Source: Leptospira soteropolitanensis
GTDB taxonomy: Bacteria; Spirochaetota; Leptospiria; Leptospirales; Leptospiraceae
Assembly (NCBI RefSeq): GCF_026151655.1
Contig: NZ_JAMQPN010000009.1
Location: forward strand, 1 to 64,000
Direction of reading: 5' to 3'
DNA length: 64,000 nt
In this document: in pieces, positions 9,481 through 18,058 of the stretch
Layout of the letters: each line of letters begins with the position of its first letter
Position numbering within the stretch: position 1 is the stretch's first letter
Position numbers and translations under genes: made by a program
The notes under the pieces: generated by a model
What the model saw: only the letters and a program-made list of their open reading frames with translations
Databases searched by the model: none
Told to the model about the DNA's origin: nothing

Positions 9481-10226
9481 CAATTTTCATTCCTCTTCTT
9501 ACTTAGAATCCTGATACTTTCTTTTAGGTCTAATTTTCCTTCATAAATGGCTTTTCCCGTAATGGCTCCAAAAAGTTTCCCTTGGGAAGCGTCATAAAGA
9601 TTCACCAAATCATCGATAGAAGAAACTCCACCCGAAGCTACCAGTTGTAAATCCGGGAAAAGAGATAAGAGCTCTAAATACACCTGAGTATTGGGCCCTG
9701 CCATCATTCCATCTTTCGAGATATCGGTAAAAATTACATGCCTGACTCCCATATCATACATTTTTTTTAAAAAATCAATGTATTTGATACCGGAGTTAGT
9801 TTCCCAGCCTTTTGTACGAACAAACCCATCTTTTGCATCCACTCCAATCACAATGCGATCTGGACTGTAAGTGTTAAGAGCCTTTTCCACAATAAATGGA
9901 TTTTCCACCGCCACAGTTCCTAAAATAAACCGGGACACTCCTAATCCATCGTAAAACTTCATATTTTCCAAAGAGCGAATTCCGCCACCTAACTCTAACT
10001 CTACGGAACAGTTATCTTTGATTTTTCGAATGGCATTTTCATTTTCTGACTTTCCAGTTTTAGCTGCATTTAAATCAACGATGTGGATGAGCGTGGCACC
10101 TTGTTCTTCAAATACTTGGATCATCTTCTCTGGTTCAGAAGAATATACCGTCTTTTGAGAATAGTCACCTTGGAGTAAACGTACAGCTTGGTTATCTAAA
10201 AGATCAATGGCAGGTAATACTAACAT
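9480..10226 (-). CDS. hisA: HisA, ProFAR isomerase
   Basis: Fourth step of histidine synthesis: isomerises phosphoribosylformimino-AICAR-phosphate. The TIM barrel shows the twofold pattern with catalytic aspartates in VLPAIDLLDN and VIGVDAKDG, plus phosphate-binding loops GGGIRSLEN and ASGGVSSIDDL. Length is 248 residues, normal for the family. It starts one base after the hisH stop and its own stop overlaps the VKOR-DsbA start, so it is clearly in one operon. Confidence 0.95.
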   Translation of the reverse strand: MLVLPAIDLLDNQAVRLLQGDYSQKTVYSSEPEKMIQVFEEQGATLIHIVDLNAAKTGKSENENAIRKIKDNCSVELELGGGIRSLENMKFYDGLGVSRFILGTVAVENPFIVEKALNTYSPDRIVIGVDAKDGFVRTKGWETNSGIKYIDFLKKMYDMGVRHVIFTDISKDGMMAGPNTQVYLELLSLFPDLQLVASGGVSSIDDLVNLYDASQGKLFGAITGKAIYEGKLDLKESIRILSKKRNEN

Positions 10227-10227
10227 A

Positions 10228-10854
10228 TTAAAGTTCTATAAAGTTTTTCAGGATTCCAAGTCCTGTTGTATCTGATTTTTCAGGGTGGAATTGTGTTCCA
10301 AATACGGTTTCCTTCTCTACAACTGCAGGAAAGGATTCCCCGTAATAATGACAGTTAGCTGTAATATCCAAACGATCTACACCAACAGGTCTGTAGGAAT
10401 GGATAAAATACATAAAGGACTCATTTGGAATTCCTTTCAGTAGCTTTGTATTTTTAGCTTTGATATCGAATAATTTATTCCAACCCATATGAGGAACTTT
10501 CAAATTTGGTTTTCCTTCAAATTTTCGAATTTTCCCTCGAATGAAACCGAGACCTGGAATCGTTGTTCCGGCTTTGGAAGTTTCATCCGAGTCTTCGAAT
10601 AACACTTGGTAACCGATGCAAATTCCAAACAAAGGTTTTTTTGCGGCAACATGGTCTTTTAGAACAGAAGAAAATCCAGCTTCATTTAGGTTCTGCATCG
10701 CTTTATCAAAATGCCCGTCACCAGGCAAAATGATTTTATCTGCTTTTTTTACCACTTCTAGATCACTTGTGAATTGGAAATCATTCGAATAAAGTGAAAC
10801 AGCTTTTAGTAGGGAATGGATATTCCCCATTCCAAAATCTAAAACTGCGATCAC
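10228..10854 (-). CDS. hisH: HisH, glutaminase subunit of imidazole glycerol phosphate synthase
   Basis: Class I glutamine amidotransferase that feeds ammonia to HisF. The nucleophile cysteine lies in [14 protein letters not shown] and the His-Glu pair in GTQFHPEKS. The oxyanion-strand region is [11 protein letters not shown]. The start is GTG and overlaps the hisB stop as GTGA (10851-10854). The partner hisF is not in the window, so it must be encoded elsewhere; the operon carries only B, H and A. Confidence 0.95.
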   Translation of the reverse strand: MIAVLDFGMGNIHSLLKAVSLYSNDFQFTSDLEVVKKADKIILPGDGHFDKAMQNLNEAGFSSVLKDHVAAKKPLFGICIGYQVLFEDSDETSKAGTTIPGLGFIRGKIRKFEGKPNLKVPHMGWNKLFDIKAKNTKLLKGIPNESFMYFIHSYRPVGVDRLDITANCHYYGESFPAVVEKETVFGTQFHPEKSDTTGLGILKNFIEL

Positions 10855-11432
10855 TCAAGCATTCCTTTTGTAGAAGGGATTTGATCCTTAGCGAAAGTAT
10901 CGATGGCAATGGCTTGTCTTAGTGCCTTACCAAGGGCTTTAAAAATAGACTCATGAATGTGGTGGCGGTTTTCGCCGTAGTGTACAACAACGTGTAGATT
11001 CATTTTGGCATTAAGAGCAAATTTCTGAAGGAACTCAAGAGAGAGTTCAGCATCATAAATTCCAAATTTCCCATCCATCGGAGGTCCAGTGTATTTAAAA
11101 TAAAAACGACCCCCTAAATCTACCGCAACCGTAGTTAACACTTCATCCATTGGCAATGTGAAATGACCATAACGGAAAATTCCTTTTTTATCACCTAACT
11201 GTGTATGGATCATTTGTCCCATAAGGATAGCTGTGTCTTCCACTGAGTGGTGGCAATCGATACCAATATCTCCGCGAAGTTTGAGGTCCATATCGATCAG
11301 ACCATGTTTGGAGATATGAGAGAGCATATGCTCGAAAAAAGGGATTTCTGTATCAAACTGATAGACCCCTGTGCCTCGAACGTTGAGGTCGAGTCGGATG
11401 TCTGTCTCGGATGTCTTTCTTGATTCCACCAT
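10851..11432 (-). CDS. hisB: HisB, imidazoleglycerol-phosphate dehydratase
   Basis: Monofunctional dehydratase (193 residues), without the N-terminal histidinol phosphatase domain found in enterobacteria. The metal-binding histidine motifs are visible: [24 protein letters not shown], and [22 protein letters not shown]. An upstream TTG at 11468 gives a 12-residue extension without a ribosome site. The ATG at 11432, beginning [20 protein letters not shown], has AGGA just upstream and fits the family start. It is followed by hisH with a GTGA overlap. Confidence 0.95.
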   Translation of the reverse strand: MVESRKTSETDIRLDLNVRGTGVYQFDTEIPFFEHMLSHISKHGLIDMDLKLRGDIGIDCHHSVEDTAILMGQMIHTQLGDKKGIFRYGHFTLPMDEVLTTVAVDLGGRFYFKYTGPPMDGKFGIYDAELSLEFLQKFALNAKMNLHVVVHYGENRHHIHESIFKALGKALRQAIAIDTFAKDQIPSTKGMLE

Positions 11433-11487
11433 ATTCCTAGCATGTTTGGTAGAAAACCCAGGTGTCAAGAGAGAATGTAGGAGAACT

Positions 11488-11598
11488 TTAAGAGGCGAGG
11501 CTTAAGACCCCAGCCAAATCATACCCAACAAACACCCAGAAAATATAAAGTAAAGCAATCACCGTAAAAATAAGAATTCGTTTCCAATGTTCCTGCAA
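11488..11598 (-). CDS. Small membrane protein, 36 residues, upstream of hisB
   Basis: An open frame too short for routine calling. It begins at a TTG with AGAGGGA five bases upstream and reads [20 protein letters not shown]..., ending VLSLAS. It has a positively charged N-terminus (WKR) followed by a single hydrophobic helix from about residue 8 to 24. It ends 55 bases before the hisB ATG on the same strand. The ribosome site, the charge pattern and the membrane helix support a real gene. Function is unknown, and it could be a membrane-anchored regulator or simply a spurious frame. Confidence 0.5.
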   Translation of the reverse strand: MQEHWKRILIFTVIALLYIFWVFVGYDLAGVLSLAS

Positions 11599-11695
11599 AG
11601 AAGTCCCTCTAAAAGGAGAAACAACTGAAAATCAAGTTCTTCTCAGATTTTTAGGGAATTCCCATTTTTTTGAAGGCGGAGTTCCTAGAGTCTAC

Positions 11696-12163
11696 CTATT
11701 TTCCAAAACGTTGGTTGAACATCCGCACAAGCTCAGAAATGGAATCTTCCACATATTTAAAATGTTTCGGTTTCATTGGATCTAGCGGCATCATATCATG
11801 AATTTTTTTATAACGGTCAAAGGATTCACGAATGTATTCCAAATACTTTTGGCTCGTGATCCCATAACGTTTGAATAGAGATTCGTTCTCGAGAAACATC
11901 CTCTTAAAATCGTCTGCATACGTCCCATCATTCAAGAAATAGAAACGAAGGTCTGTTTTGGCCTGTGAAAAAACGATGTCTATATTCGTAATGAATTTGG
12001 ATGTTTTGGCTGTATCTGGTGTTTCTTGGCTCTGGGAGGATAATTTAGCGGCTGCTTGTTCGATCGCTTTTTTTTCAGAGCTACGTTTTTCTTTTTCGAA
12101 TTCTTTTGCTAATTTTTCGCGTTTGAGAACCTCTTCCACAGAGGATTTCTTTTCTACAGGCAT
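11696..12163 (-). CDS. Hypothetical protein with charged N-terminal helix
   Basis: I do not recognise a family. Residues 1-45 are rich in Lys, Glu and Ala (KKSSVEEVLKREKLAKEFEKEKRSSEKKAIEQAAAKL), probably a long helix or coiled coil. Residues 56-155 form a compact region with many aromatics (FYFLNDGTYADDFKRMFLENESLFKRYGITSQKYLEYIRESFDRYKKIHDMMP). There is no signal peptide. It lies 49 bases downstream of the rhomboid gene on the same strand and is probably cotranscribed. Confidence 0.7.
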   Translation of the reverse strand: MPVEKKSSVEEVLKREKLAKEFEKEKRSSEKKAIEQAAAKLSSQSQETPDTAKTSKFITNIDIVFSQAKTDLRFYFLNDGTYADDFKRMFLENESLFKRYGITSQKYLEYIRESFDRYKKIHDMMPLDPMKPKHFKYVEDSISELVRMFNQRFGK

Positions 12164-12212
12164 GTTTTCATTATCCCCATCTCAGGTGTCTGTCAAGGAA
12201 TTAGACGAAAAA

Positions 12213-13160
12213 TTATTCTTTTGCCTTACGAAGAGCACAATTTGCCAACCATTCGCAACGCAAACAGATCGGATCCTCGGTGTTATACGTAGAAGGTGGG
12301 CAAATATTGGCACCTGCCACTTGCATTCCTTGTAAATAATTTATTACCGAATCCTTGTCCTTTTGGGAGGCTATCTGTTTCAGCACAGATTCGTTGATTT
12401 TTTTTTGATCGAGAAAAAGATCTTCAACGACAGCTGGTTTGGCCTTCTGTTGGATTTTGTTTTCTCTAGGTGGCTCCCATTCTAATCCCGGAATGTACGG
12501 TAAACTTCCCGGTTTGATCTTTTTTTGAAAAATTTTATAGAGAAGTAAGGCAGTGAGGGCACCGCCTAAATGACAGGTATTAGAGATGGCACCATTTCCC
12601 AGTTGGGAAATTAAATATCCGATCACAAGAGAAACCCAAACGGCATTTTTTGCTTTTACCGGAAAAATGAATAAAAGTAATTCCGCATTCGGGTAAAAAA
12701 TTCCAAAAAGAGCGAGTAATCCAAATAAAGCACCGGAAGCACCGATTGTTTGTGTGGTCATCGATTCTAAAAAAGGGATATTTCCACCTAACATCTCATT
12801 CAAATAAGCAGAGAGAACTACGAATATTCCCGCACCAATTTGAGAAGCAAAATATAAAATGGTAAACTTAGTTTTCCCAATGATGGGAATGATGTTAGAA
12901 CCCAACATATACATCCCATACATGTTTACCAGTAAGTGGAAAGGAATCAAATCTACTGCATGTAAAAAGCCATAAGTGAAAACTTGCCAAACAGCCCCAC
13001 CTAACACAAAATCAGGTGTTAAACCAAATCGGTAAATCAGTTGTTGATTTGCAAAGTATTGGAGAAAAAAAACAAGACAATTGATGATGAGAATTACATT
13101 CAGGGGATGAAGGATGGGATTCCCAAATAAACTAGGACTCTGGCCTCGATTTCTAGACAT
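12213..13160 (-). CDS. Rhomboid-family intramembrane serine protease with C-terminal cysteine cluster
   Basis: Integral membrane protease that cleaves within or near transmembrane helices. Six membrane helices carry the family motifs: HLLVNMYGMYMLG, GASGALFG with catalytic Ser142, and CHLGGALTALLLY with catalytic His197. Downstream of the membrane core is a roughly 100-residue cytosolic tail. It ends with four cysteines, Cys287, Cys299, Cys302 and Cys308 (ICPP...PICLRCEWLANCALRK), a spacing suited to zinc or an iron-sulfur cluster. The ATG has GGAGG five bases upstream. The tail is not part of ordinary rhomboids. Confidence 0.87.
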   Translation of the reverse strand: MSRNRGQSPSLFGNPILHPLNVILIINCLVFFLQYFANQQLIYRFGLTPDFVLGGAVWQVFTYGFLHAVDLIPFHLLVNMYGMYMLGSNIIPIIGKTKFTILYFASQIGAGIFVVLSAYLNEMLGGNIPFLESMTTQTIGASGALFGLLALFGIFYPNAELLLFIFPVKAKNAVWVSLVIGYLISQLGNGAISNTCHLGGALTALLLYKIFQKKIKPGSLPYIPGLEWEPPRENKIQQKAKPAVVEDLFLDQKKINESVLKQIASQKDKDSVINYLQGMQVAGANICPPSTYNTEDPICLRCEWLANCALRKAKE

Positions 13161-13203
13161 GTAACCTCCAGGATTTAGATGGCTTGGAAAGAAACAAGGG
13201 AAA

Positions 13204-13238
13204 TAAAAAAAGGGGGAATCCTTTCGGAAAGTCCCCCC
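13204..13238 (-). terminator. Intrinsic terminator after the FNR-like gene
   Basis: Read on the minus strand, a GC-rich hairpin (TCCCCC at 13232-13237 pairing with GGGGGA at 13212-13217, with an inner CTTT/AAAG pairing) is followed by a run of seven T residues. It lies about 100 bases past the FNR-like stop and before the rhomboid gene. Confidence 0.8.
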
Positions 13239-13342
13239 GGGAGTGATTTAAGGTAAAATCAGGCAACAGACCCTACCTTGATTATCAATCACTTCTACCA
13301 TCGGAATTCCGAACTGGGGGCTTAATAGCTCAGGGAAAAAAT

Positions 13343-14041
13343 TTAGGCGATTTTTGAGAGTGAATACAGGGCTTCCCTGTTCAGGATGTCGATCCTGTTT
13401 TTGTCTACGGAGATGAATTCTCTGGCTTTGAGATCGGAAAGTGCCCGCACCAAAGTTTCTGTTTTGGTTCCAATAAATGTGGCAAGAACGTCACGAGTCA
13501 CTTTGAGTTCTACATGATTCTTTCTTCCTTGCGCATTGTCTAAGACAATTAAGATTTCTGCTAATTTTTCATGGACCTGTTTGGTTCCAAGAGAAACCAC
13601 ATGTTCTTCCATCTCTTGCCATTCCCTTGCCATCTGTTTGAAAACTTCTTTCTGGAAGTTGATATCATCCTTTACAAGAGCATCGATCAAATCCCCGGTG
13701 ATGTAACAAGCATGGGTGTCTTCCACTGCGACTACATTGTGGTGAGATACCGAATCAGAAATGCAGTCTCGAAAACCAATCCAATCCCCAGGTCCACTGA
13801 GACGTAAAGTCTGTTCCTTTCCACTAGCAAGTTGTACATAACTTCTGACAAGGCCTGATTTGATAAAGAAAAAGCCATTTGCTTTTTCTCCAGAAGTAAT
13901 CAGATGTTTTCCTCTGGGGAATACAGTGAAGTCTTTACCTGCGTTGATTCTTTCAATAGTCTCATGCGCAGCACAATGAAGTACATTGTGATTTTTATAA
14001 TCACAAACAAAACAATCAGGATTGAGTGGAAGATCCGCCAT
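13343..14041 (-). CDS. Crp/FNR-family regulator with FNR-like cysteine set
   Basis: A 232-residue transcription factor. An N-terminal cysteine group (Cys10, Cys13, Cys23) precedes a cyclic-nucleotide-binding-like beta-roll (PRGKHLITSGEKANGFFFIKSGLVRSY). A helix-turn-helix follows (VTRDVLATFIGTKTETLVRALSDL). Cys112 in THACYITGDLI aligns with the fourth ligand of E. coli FNR, so the set C-x2-C-x9-C plus a distant C resembles an oxygen-sensing [4Fe-4S] site, although FNR has x5 rather than x9. The recognition helix reads TETLVR, keeping the Glu and Arg of CRP/FNR. A 21-bp palindrome lies upstream at 14084-14104. Sensing of oxygen is inference. Confidence 0.85.
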   Translation of the reverse strand: MADLPLNPDCFVCDYKNHNVLHCAAHETIERINAGKDFTVFPRGKHLITSGEKANGFFFIKSGLVRSYVQLASGKEQTLRLSGPGDWIGFRDCISDSVSHHNVVAVEDTHACYITGDLIDALVKDDINFQKEVFKQMAREWQEMEEHVVSLGTKQVHEKLAEILIVLDNAQGRKNHVELKVTRDVLATFIGTKTETLVRALSDLKAREFISVDKNRIDILNREALYSLSKIA

Positions 14042-14083
14042 TCAGTTTTGATGTAACCTCTTGAAAAAACCTTGTCGAGTCTT

Positions 14084-14104
14084 AATTTAGAAACTTTCTA
14101 AATT
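14084..14104. promoter_or_regulatory. 21-bp perfect palindrome upstream of the FNR-like gene
   Basis: AATTTAGAAA and TTTCTAAATT surround a single central C on the plus strand. It is placed 43-63 bases upstream of the regulator's start codon and 2 bases after the crotonase stop. There is no T-run, so an operator (possibly autoregulatory) is more likely than a terminator. It does not match the E. coli FNR consensus. Confidence 0.5.
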
Positions 14105-14106
14105 TT

Positions 14107-14925
14107 TCATTTACCGGAAAATTTTGGTTCCCGTTTTTCTAAGATACTTTTGATCGTCTCTTTAAAGTCGTCCGAAATAAAGTTCCGCGCCTGAGATTCT
14201 GCTTCTTTTTTTAGGGCAGAATCGAGCTGTTTCCAAGAGTATAAATTATACTTTAACTCTTGCAAGGCGAGGGGTGCAGCCTTCGACAAGGAAAGTGCCA
14301 GTTCCATAGCACGAGAATAAACTTCTGATTTAGGGACACTGTCTAAAGCAAGCCCACAAGCCTTTGCAAATTTACCGTCAAAAGTTTCTCCAGTCAGTAA
14401 AAGTCTTCCCCCCAAACTTTTTCCAAGAAGCTCCGGTGATAAAAAACTAGAACCCATACCTGGATGAATTCCGAGTCTTACAAAATTGAAAGAATACTTG
14501 CCTTCTTCTGCGAAAATTCTTAGGTCACAACCAAAGGTTAATGAAAGACCAGCTCCAATGGCATGACCATTCACAGCGGCAATGACTGGAACAGGTAGTT
14601 TGCGAACGGATAAAAAGAAACCGTAGAACTTCCTCATATCACGTCTGTTTTGCGAGAACGATTTTTCAGAAAAGGATCTTAATAAATTTAAATCCCCGCC
14701 GGCGCAAAACACATCGTTTCGACCGGAAATGATCACTGCCCGAGGAAGGACTTTTTCTTTTTTAATGGAATGAATAAGGTCTGCGAACTCTTCCCCCATT
14801 TTCCAAGTCATGGAATTGCGGGAAGTGGGATTATTTAGGAAGATGGAAACTATCTTTCCATCTTCTGTTTCACGGGATTCAATTTCTAGGAATTCATACT
14901 CTTTGGTTTCAAATCGCGATTTCAT
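14107..14925 (-). CDS. Crotonase-fold (enoyl-CoA hydratase/isomerase family) protein lacking hydratase glutamates
   Basis: A 272-residue crotonase-fold protein with the acyl-CoA oxyanion hole (FCAGGDLN and NGHAIGAGLSL). In canonical enoyl-CoA hydratase two glutamates act on water. The equivalent positions here are Ser128 (GAGLS) and Phe148 (FNFVRLG), so simple hydratase activity is unlikely. It may be an isomerase, hydrolase or other crotonase. The C-terminal helix ends KREPKFSGK, typical of the family. Its start overlaps the preceding 176-residue gene by 17 bases. Confidence 0.83.
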   Translation of the reverse strand: MKSRFETKEYEFLEIESRETEDGKIVSIFLNNPTSRNSMTWKMGEEFADLIHSIKKEKVLPRAVIISGRNDVFCAGGDLNLLRSFSEKSFSQNRRDMRKFYGFFLSVRKLPVPVIAAVNGHAIGAGLSLTFGCDLRIFAEEGKYSFNFVRLGIHPGMGSSFLSPELLGKSLGGRLLLTGETFDGKFAKACGLALDSVPKSEVYSRAMELALSLSKAAPLALQELKYNLYSWKQLDSALKKEAESQARNFISDDFKETIKSILEKREPKFSGK

Positions 14926-15436
14926 CTATCTGAAAGGATTCGTACCAGGCTTTATCTTGTAAAGATAAAGGTTTATTCCCAATCTCCATATTTTCAAAGT
15001 AGTTGAGTAGAATCTCTAGGTGTTGGGATTCTAAATTCTCATTGGGAAGCGCAGAATCAATCCCTTTGCTTACCAAAACTTCCGCTCTAATTTTATCTTT
15101 ATAATGGTCTGGTTTTCCGCTAAAGATCAAATGAGCAGAAATAAGATCAAAACGAATGGTATCAACAATTCTTCGGAGTGAGTCTTCCGATTCTAAAAAA
15201 TAACGAGAAGCCACTTCGGTTTGGAAATAATCACCCCAAGTGATGAGATCAGGCAAAGATCCTGTCCTTTCCAAAATTTTCTTTTGAGCCTCCTCATCCG
15301 TATACAAACAACCGGCAAATCGTTCCACAATCAAATGGAGTTCCGTTAAAATGGCTAATTTCTCTGGACTGAGAAGCCCTTGGCGGATCATGGGAAGAAG
15401 TTCAGGATTGACTTGTTTAGGGAGAGTGAGTTCCAT
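14909..15436 (-). CDS. Hypothetical protein, 176 residues
   Basis: No family recognised. It is a soluble, mainly helical protein without signal peptide or membrane segment. An upstream ATG at 15511 would extend it by 25 residues, but the ATG at 15436 (MELTLPKQVNPELLPMIRQG) gives a more regular start. Its 3' end overlaps the crotonase start by 17 bases, so the two are coupled. The long helical stretch EEWGDYFQTEVASRYFLESEDSLRRIVDT-like region suggests a helical bundle. Confidence 0.65.
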   Translation of the reverse strand: MELTLPKQVNPELLPMIRQGLLSPEKLAILTELHLIVERFAGCLYTDEEAQKKILERTGSLPDLITWGDYFQTEVASRYFLESEDSLRRIVDTIRFDLISAHLIFSGKPDHYKDKIRAEVLVSKGIDSALPNENLESQHLEILLNYFENMEIGNKPLSLQDKAWYESFQIDEIAI

Positions 15437-15552
15437 ATACTTCCCATTTCGGCGAATTCTGTCGTTTCCTAGCACATTTTCCTTGTGAGAAAATCGATTT
15501 TCGCCTTTCAATAATCGATAATTTTAGTATGGCAATTGGAAGATCCGATTCG

Positions 15553-16818
15553 ATGCAGGAACTTATAACGATCCTAGAATCGTTATTTGAAGAGACAATC
15601 ATCGGTTCCGATGTCAATATCGTAAAACATCTCTTTTATTATCTCAAAGCAGACAACAGAGAATTCGAATTTATCTACGAAGAAGATATCGTTGTTGCGG
15701 CCGTAGAAGAAATTGAATCCCATACGGTTACTTTAATGATTCCAGATTTGGTGGAACAGGGATCCAGACGAGCCCGTGTCCGTTTTGAAGTAATGAACAT
15801 TAACTACCAGTTTGAGGTGGTTATTCTAGATATCCAAAAAGATAAAACGATAATTAAAACTCCGACCGAGTTACAATCATACCAACTCAGAACTAACAAA
15901 CGAATTCCAGTAGATGATTTGTTTATGAACTTTATCATTCTGTTTAGAAGTTTAACTGGAGGTTCAAGGGAAGTAGGTAAAAATCTTTACGCCGAAAGTC
16001 GCTTCCCTCACCTAATGAAAGAGGTACGAAAAGATAGACCTGATAGCAAACTCATCAATGTGATGTTAACTGAGGCTATCGAACGAATTTCCAAAGATTA
16101 TGAAATTCATTTTTTCCAACCTGACGAAAAACTAAACGAATACGATGACTTTATTAAAAAAACCATTCTAAGAACTGGAAAAACCATTTATATATCCGAT
16201 TGTAATCGAATTACTTCTTATATCAATGATCCAGGTGATGATGTTCTTTTTAATTATTTTAATGAACATAAAGAAATGGCAAAGGAATTCGGAGAAGAAT
16301 TCGCCTTGGATTTTTTTGAATCTATGCGCAAACACGAATCGCGCAATTTTTATGTTTCTTATGTGATTACACCCATTCGATTGTACGAAGATGTCGTTGG
16401 GTTTATCAAAGTCCATTCTACTGCGATGGAACGATTTACTATTTCAAATAACCAAGCAGTCTATATTTTTGAACTGGCTGAAATCATTAGCTATGTATTC
16501 ACAAAAATTGCCATCCAACATGGTAGTTATGAAACTATGCAATCCACGACAAAAGTTGTTGACATATCTCTCGATGGACTCCTCTTCGAAATTTATGATA
16601 AACGTTTGTTTCAATATTTAAAAAGGCATAATATCATTAAAATGTTCATTCCCTTAAACAAGGAAAGAACCATGATCATTCGAGGAGAAATCATTCGATT
16701 TTTAGATAAAGGGGATCATTATCATCTTGGGGTAAACTATTTCAGTTCGGCCCCGGATGATATGTTACATCTAGAATCTTATTTATTTGAAAAGAGTATG
16801 AAAATTTTATCAGAGTGA
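15553..16818 (+). CDS. PilZ-domain protein (Leptospira-type, DUF1577-like)
   Basis: A 421-residue cytosolic protein. The N-terminal half has a YcgR-N/PilZN-like flow (VDLFMNFIILFRSLTG after an RTNKRIPVDD segment). The C-terminus has a PilZ-like beta-barrel (VVDISLDGLLFEIYDK followed by MIIRGEIIRFLDKGDHYHLGVNYF). PilZ domains bind cyclic-di-GMP through an RxxxR and a D/NxSxxG motif; DISLDG here is close to the second and RTNKR is a candidate for the first. The central region (FVSYVITPIRLYEDVVGFIKVHST) resembles a GAF fold. The ATG at 15553 has GGAAGA upstream; an earlier ATG at 15529 has none. Confidence 0.72.
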   Translation: MQELITILESLFEETIIGSDVNIVKHLFYYLKADNREFEFIYEEDIVVAAVEEIESHTVTLMIPDLVEQGSRRARVRFEVMNINYQFEVVILDIQKDKTIIKTPTELQSYQLRTNKRIPVDDLFMNFIILFRSLTGGSREVGKNLYAESRFPHLMKEVRKDRPDSKLINVMLTEAIERISKDYEIHFFQPDEKLNEYDDFIKKTILRTGKTIYISDCNRITSYINDPGDDVLFNYFNEHKEMAKEFGEEFALDFFESMRKHESRNFYVSYVITPIRLYEDVVGFIKVHSTAMERFTISNNQAVYIFELAEIISYVFTKIAIQHGSYETMQSTTKVVDISLDGLLFEIYDKRLFQYLKRHNIIKMFIPLNKERTMIIRGEIIRFLDKGDHYHLGVNYFSSAPDDMLHLESYLFEKSMKILSE

Positions 16819-17973
16819 TCCAGATTGTTTTTCAGCTAACCGGATGGCATTCAAAAGGTCTTCTGACAAAGTAGTTTCTCCAGTGTAGTAAAGGCGCAAT
16901 AACTTTCCATGTTCTATCAGTTTGTTTCGATATTCTGTTTCTTTGACAGAACCACGTGTTTCTTTCCATTTTAAATTATAGAATTCACAAGCCAGTTTAT
17001 GGAGATAATAATCTGATTTTCTTAATGAATAGGCTTTCTGTAAATATTCTTCCGAACGTTCCGACCACTCATCTCTTTTTTTACGACCATCTACTCCGAT
17101 ATCAGCCATATTCGAATGCAAAAGATTTAAAAAAGAAGTTTCAAAACTATAAAGCCAAACCTCGTAATTCTTAGGATAAAGATTTCGCGCTTCCTTTGCC
17201 ACTAGTGGCATAAGATCCAATTGTTTTTTGTTTTCCTTCCCTTCTGCTTTAAAATAGAAAGTTAAAAATCGCAAATAATCGATCAGAAATAACAACCTTT
17301 CTTGAGCATTCGAAAATCGTTCTCTATTTTTCCAAGCCATCGAATATTCAAATGCAGTCGAGACATATCCTTCCCCATCTTTCCAATGAGCTTTACCAAG
17401 CGCATAATGAGAATCAGGTGATCCTTGGTCAAGAGAAACAGAATGTTTGTACATTCTGAGGGCTTCTTCCATTTGCCCTTTGGCAAAATAATGGTCGCCT
17501 TTCTTTTTAGCCATAAAGGCTTCATCGTATTTTGTGGTATCCAATAACCTTGCGGCTGTTACAGGTCGATCTTCAATAAGTCGCAAATATCCTTCTCCGC
17601 GAACCTGCCATCCAAAAAAAGTAGTTTGGTAAACGGATTTTACCGTGATCATTCCCACAATGTTTCCATCCCGAAATGTTTTGTGGTCTTGGTTCTTTTC
17701 TAATAAATACAATGTTTGACCAACTCGAATTCCTTTCGGGTCACCCACTTTAATTGTTACAGTGTCGGGTCTTGTGTCCACTTCCAGTTCCTGTGAAAGT
17801 GTATCCACTTCATAATAACTGGCTTTTTCAATCCCTACAACCTCCCCCACAACAATCATCCGAAGTGGGTCAAGTGAGGCTTGGCTACGAAATGCAAAGG
17901 CTAACCGATCGGAAGACGATTGGGCAAAAGCTGACGTAACAAACAAAATAAAAAGGAAGAAGGAACGAAACAT
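16810..17973 (-). CDS. Exported TPR protein
   Basis: A 387-residue protein with a signal peptide (FRSFFLFILFVTSAFAQS; likely cleavage after AFA). The first half is beta-rich (IVVGEVVGIEKASYYEVDTLSQEL, then VTIKVGDPKGIRVGQTLYLL). The second half has TPR-like helical pairs (EAFMAKKKGDHYFAKGQMEEALRMYKHSVSLDQGSPDSHYALGKAHW). The TPR motifs suggest a periplasmic scaffold. The 3' end overlaps the convergent PilZ gene by 9 bases. I cannot assign a specific role. Confidence 0.68.
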   Translation of the reverse strand: MFRSFFLFILFVTSAFAQSSSDRLAFAFRSQASLDPLRMIVVGEVVGIEKASYYEVDTLSQELEVDTRPDTVTIKVGDPKGIRVGQTLYLLEKNQDHKTFRDGNIVGMITVKSVYQTTFFGWQVRGEGYLRLIEDRPVTAARLLDTTKYDEAFMAKKKGDHYFAKGQMEEALRMYKHSVSLDQGSPDSHYALGKAHWKDGEGYVSTAFEYSMAWKNRERFSNAQERLLFLIDYLRFLTFYFKAEGKENKKQLDLMPLVAKEARNLYPKNYEVWLYSFETSFLNLLHSNMADIGVDGRKKRDEWSERSEEYLQKAYSLRKSDYYLHKLACEFYNLKWKETRGSVKETEYRNKLIEHGKLLRLYYTGETTLSEDLLNAIRLAEKQSGSL

Positions 17974-18021
17974 CTGGTTTAAAGATCGGCCAAAAAAGAA
18001 TCTTAGGGTGCAGAAAAACTG

Positions 18022-18048
18022 AATTCCCCACAGGTCCCGCGGGGAATT
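18022..18048. terminator. Hairpin downstream of the penicillin-acylase gene
   Basis: AATTCCCC (18022-18029) pairs with GGGGAATT (18041-18048). On the minus strand the hairpin is followed by CAGTTTTT. It starts about 10 bases after the acylase stop and is also T-rich on the plus side. Confidence 0.6.
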
Positions 18049-18058
18049 TTTTTAGAAA

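Noticed and set aside
13255..13400. Open frame on the minus strand running past the FNR-like stop (ending VCCLILP)
   Set aside because: It reads plausibly but has no upstream start codon with a ribosome site, and its only ATG gives 17 residues.
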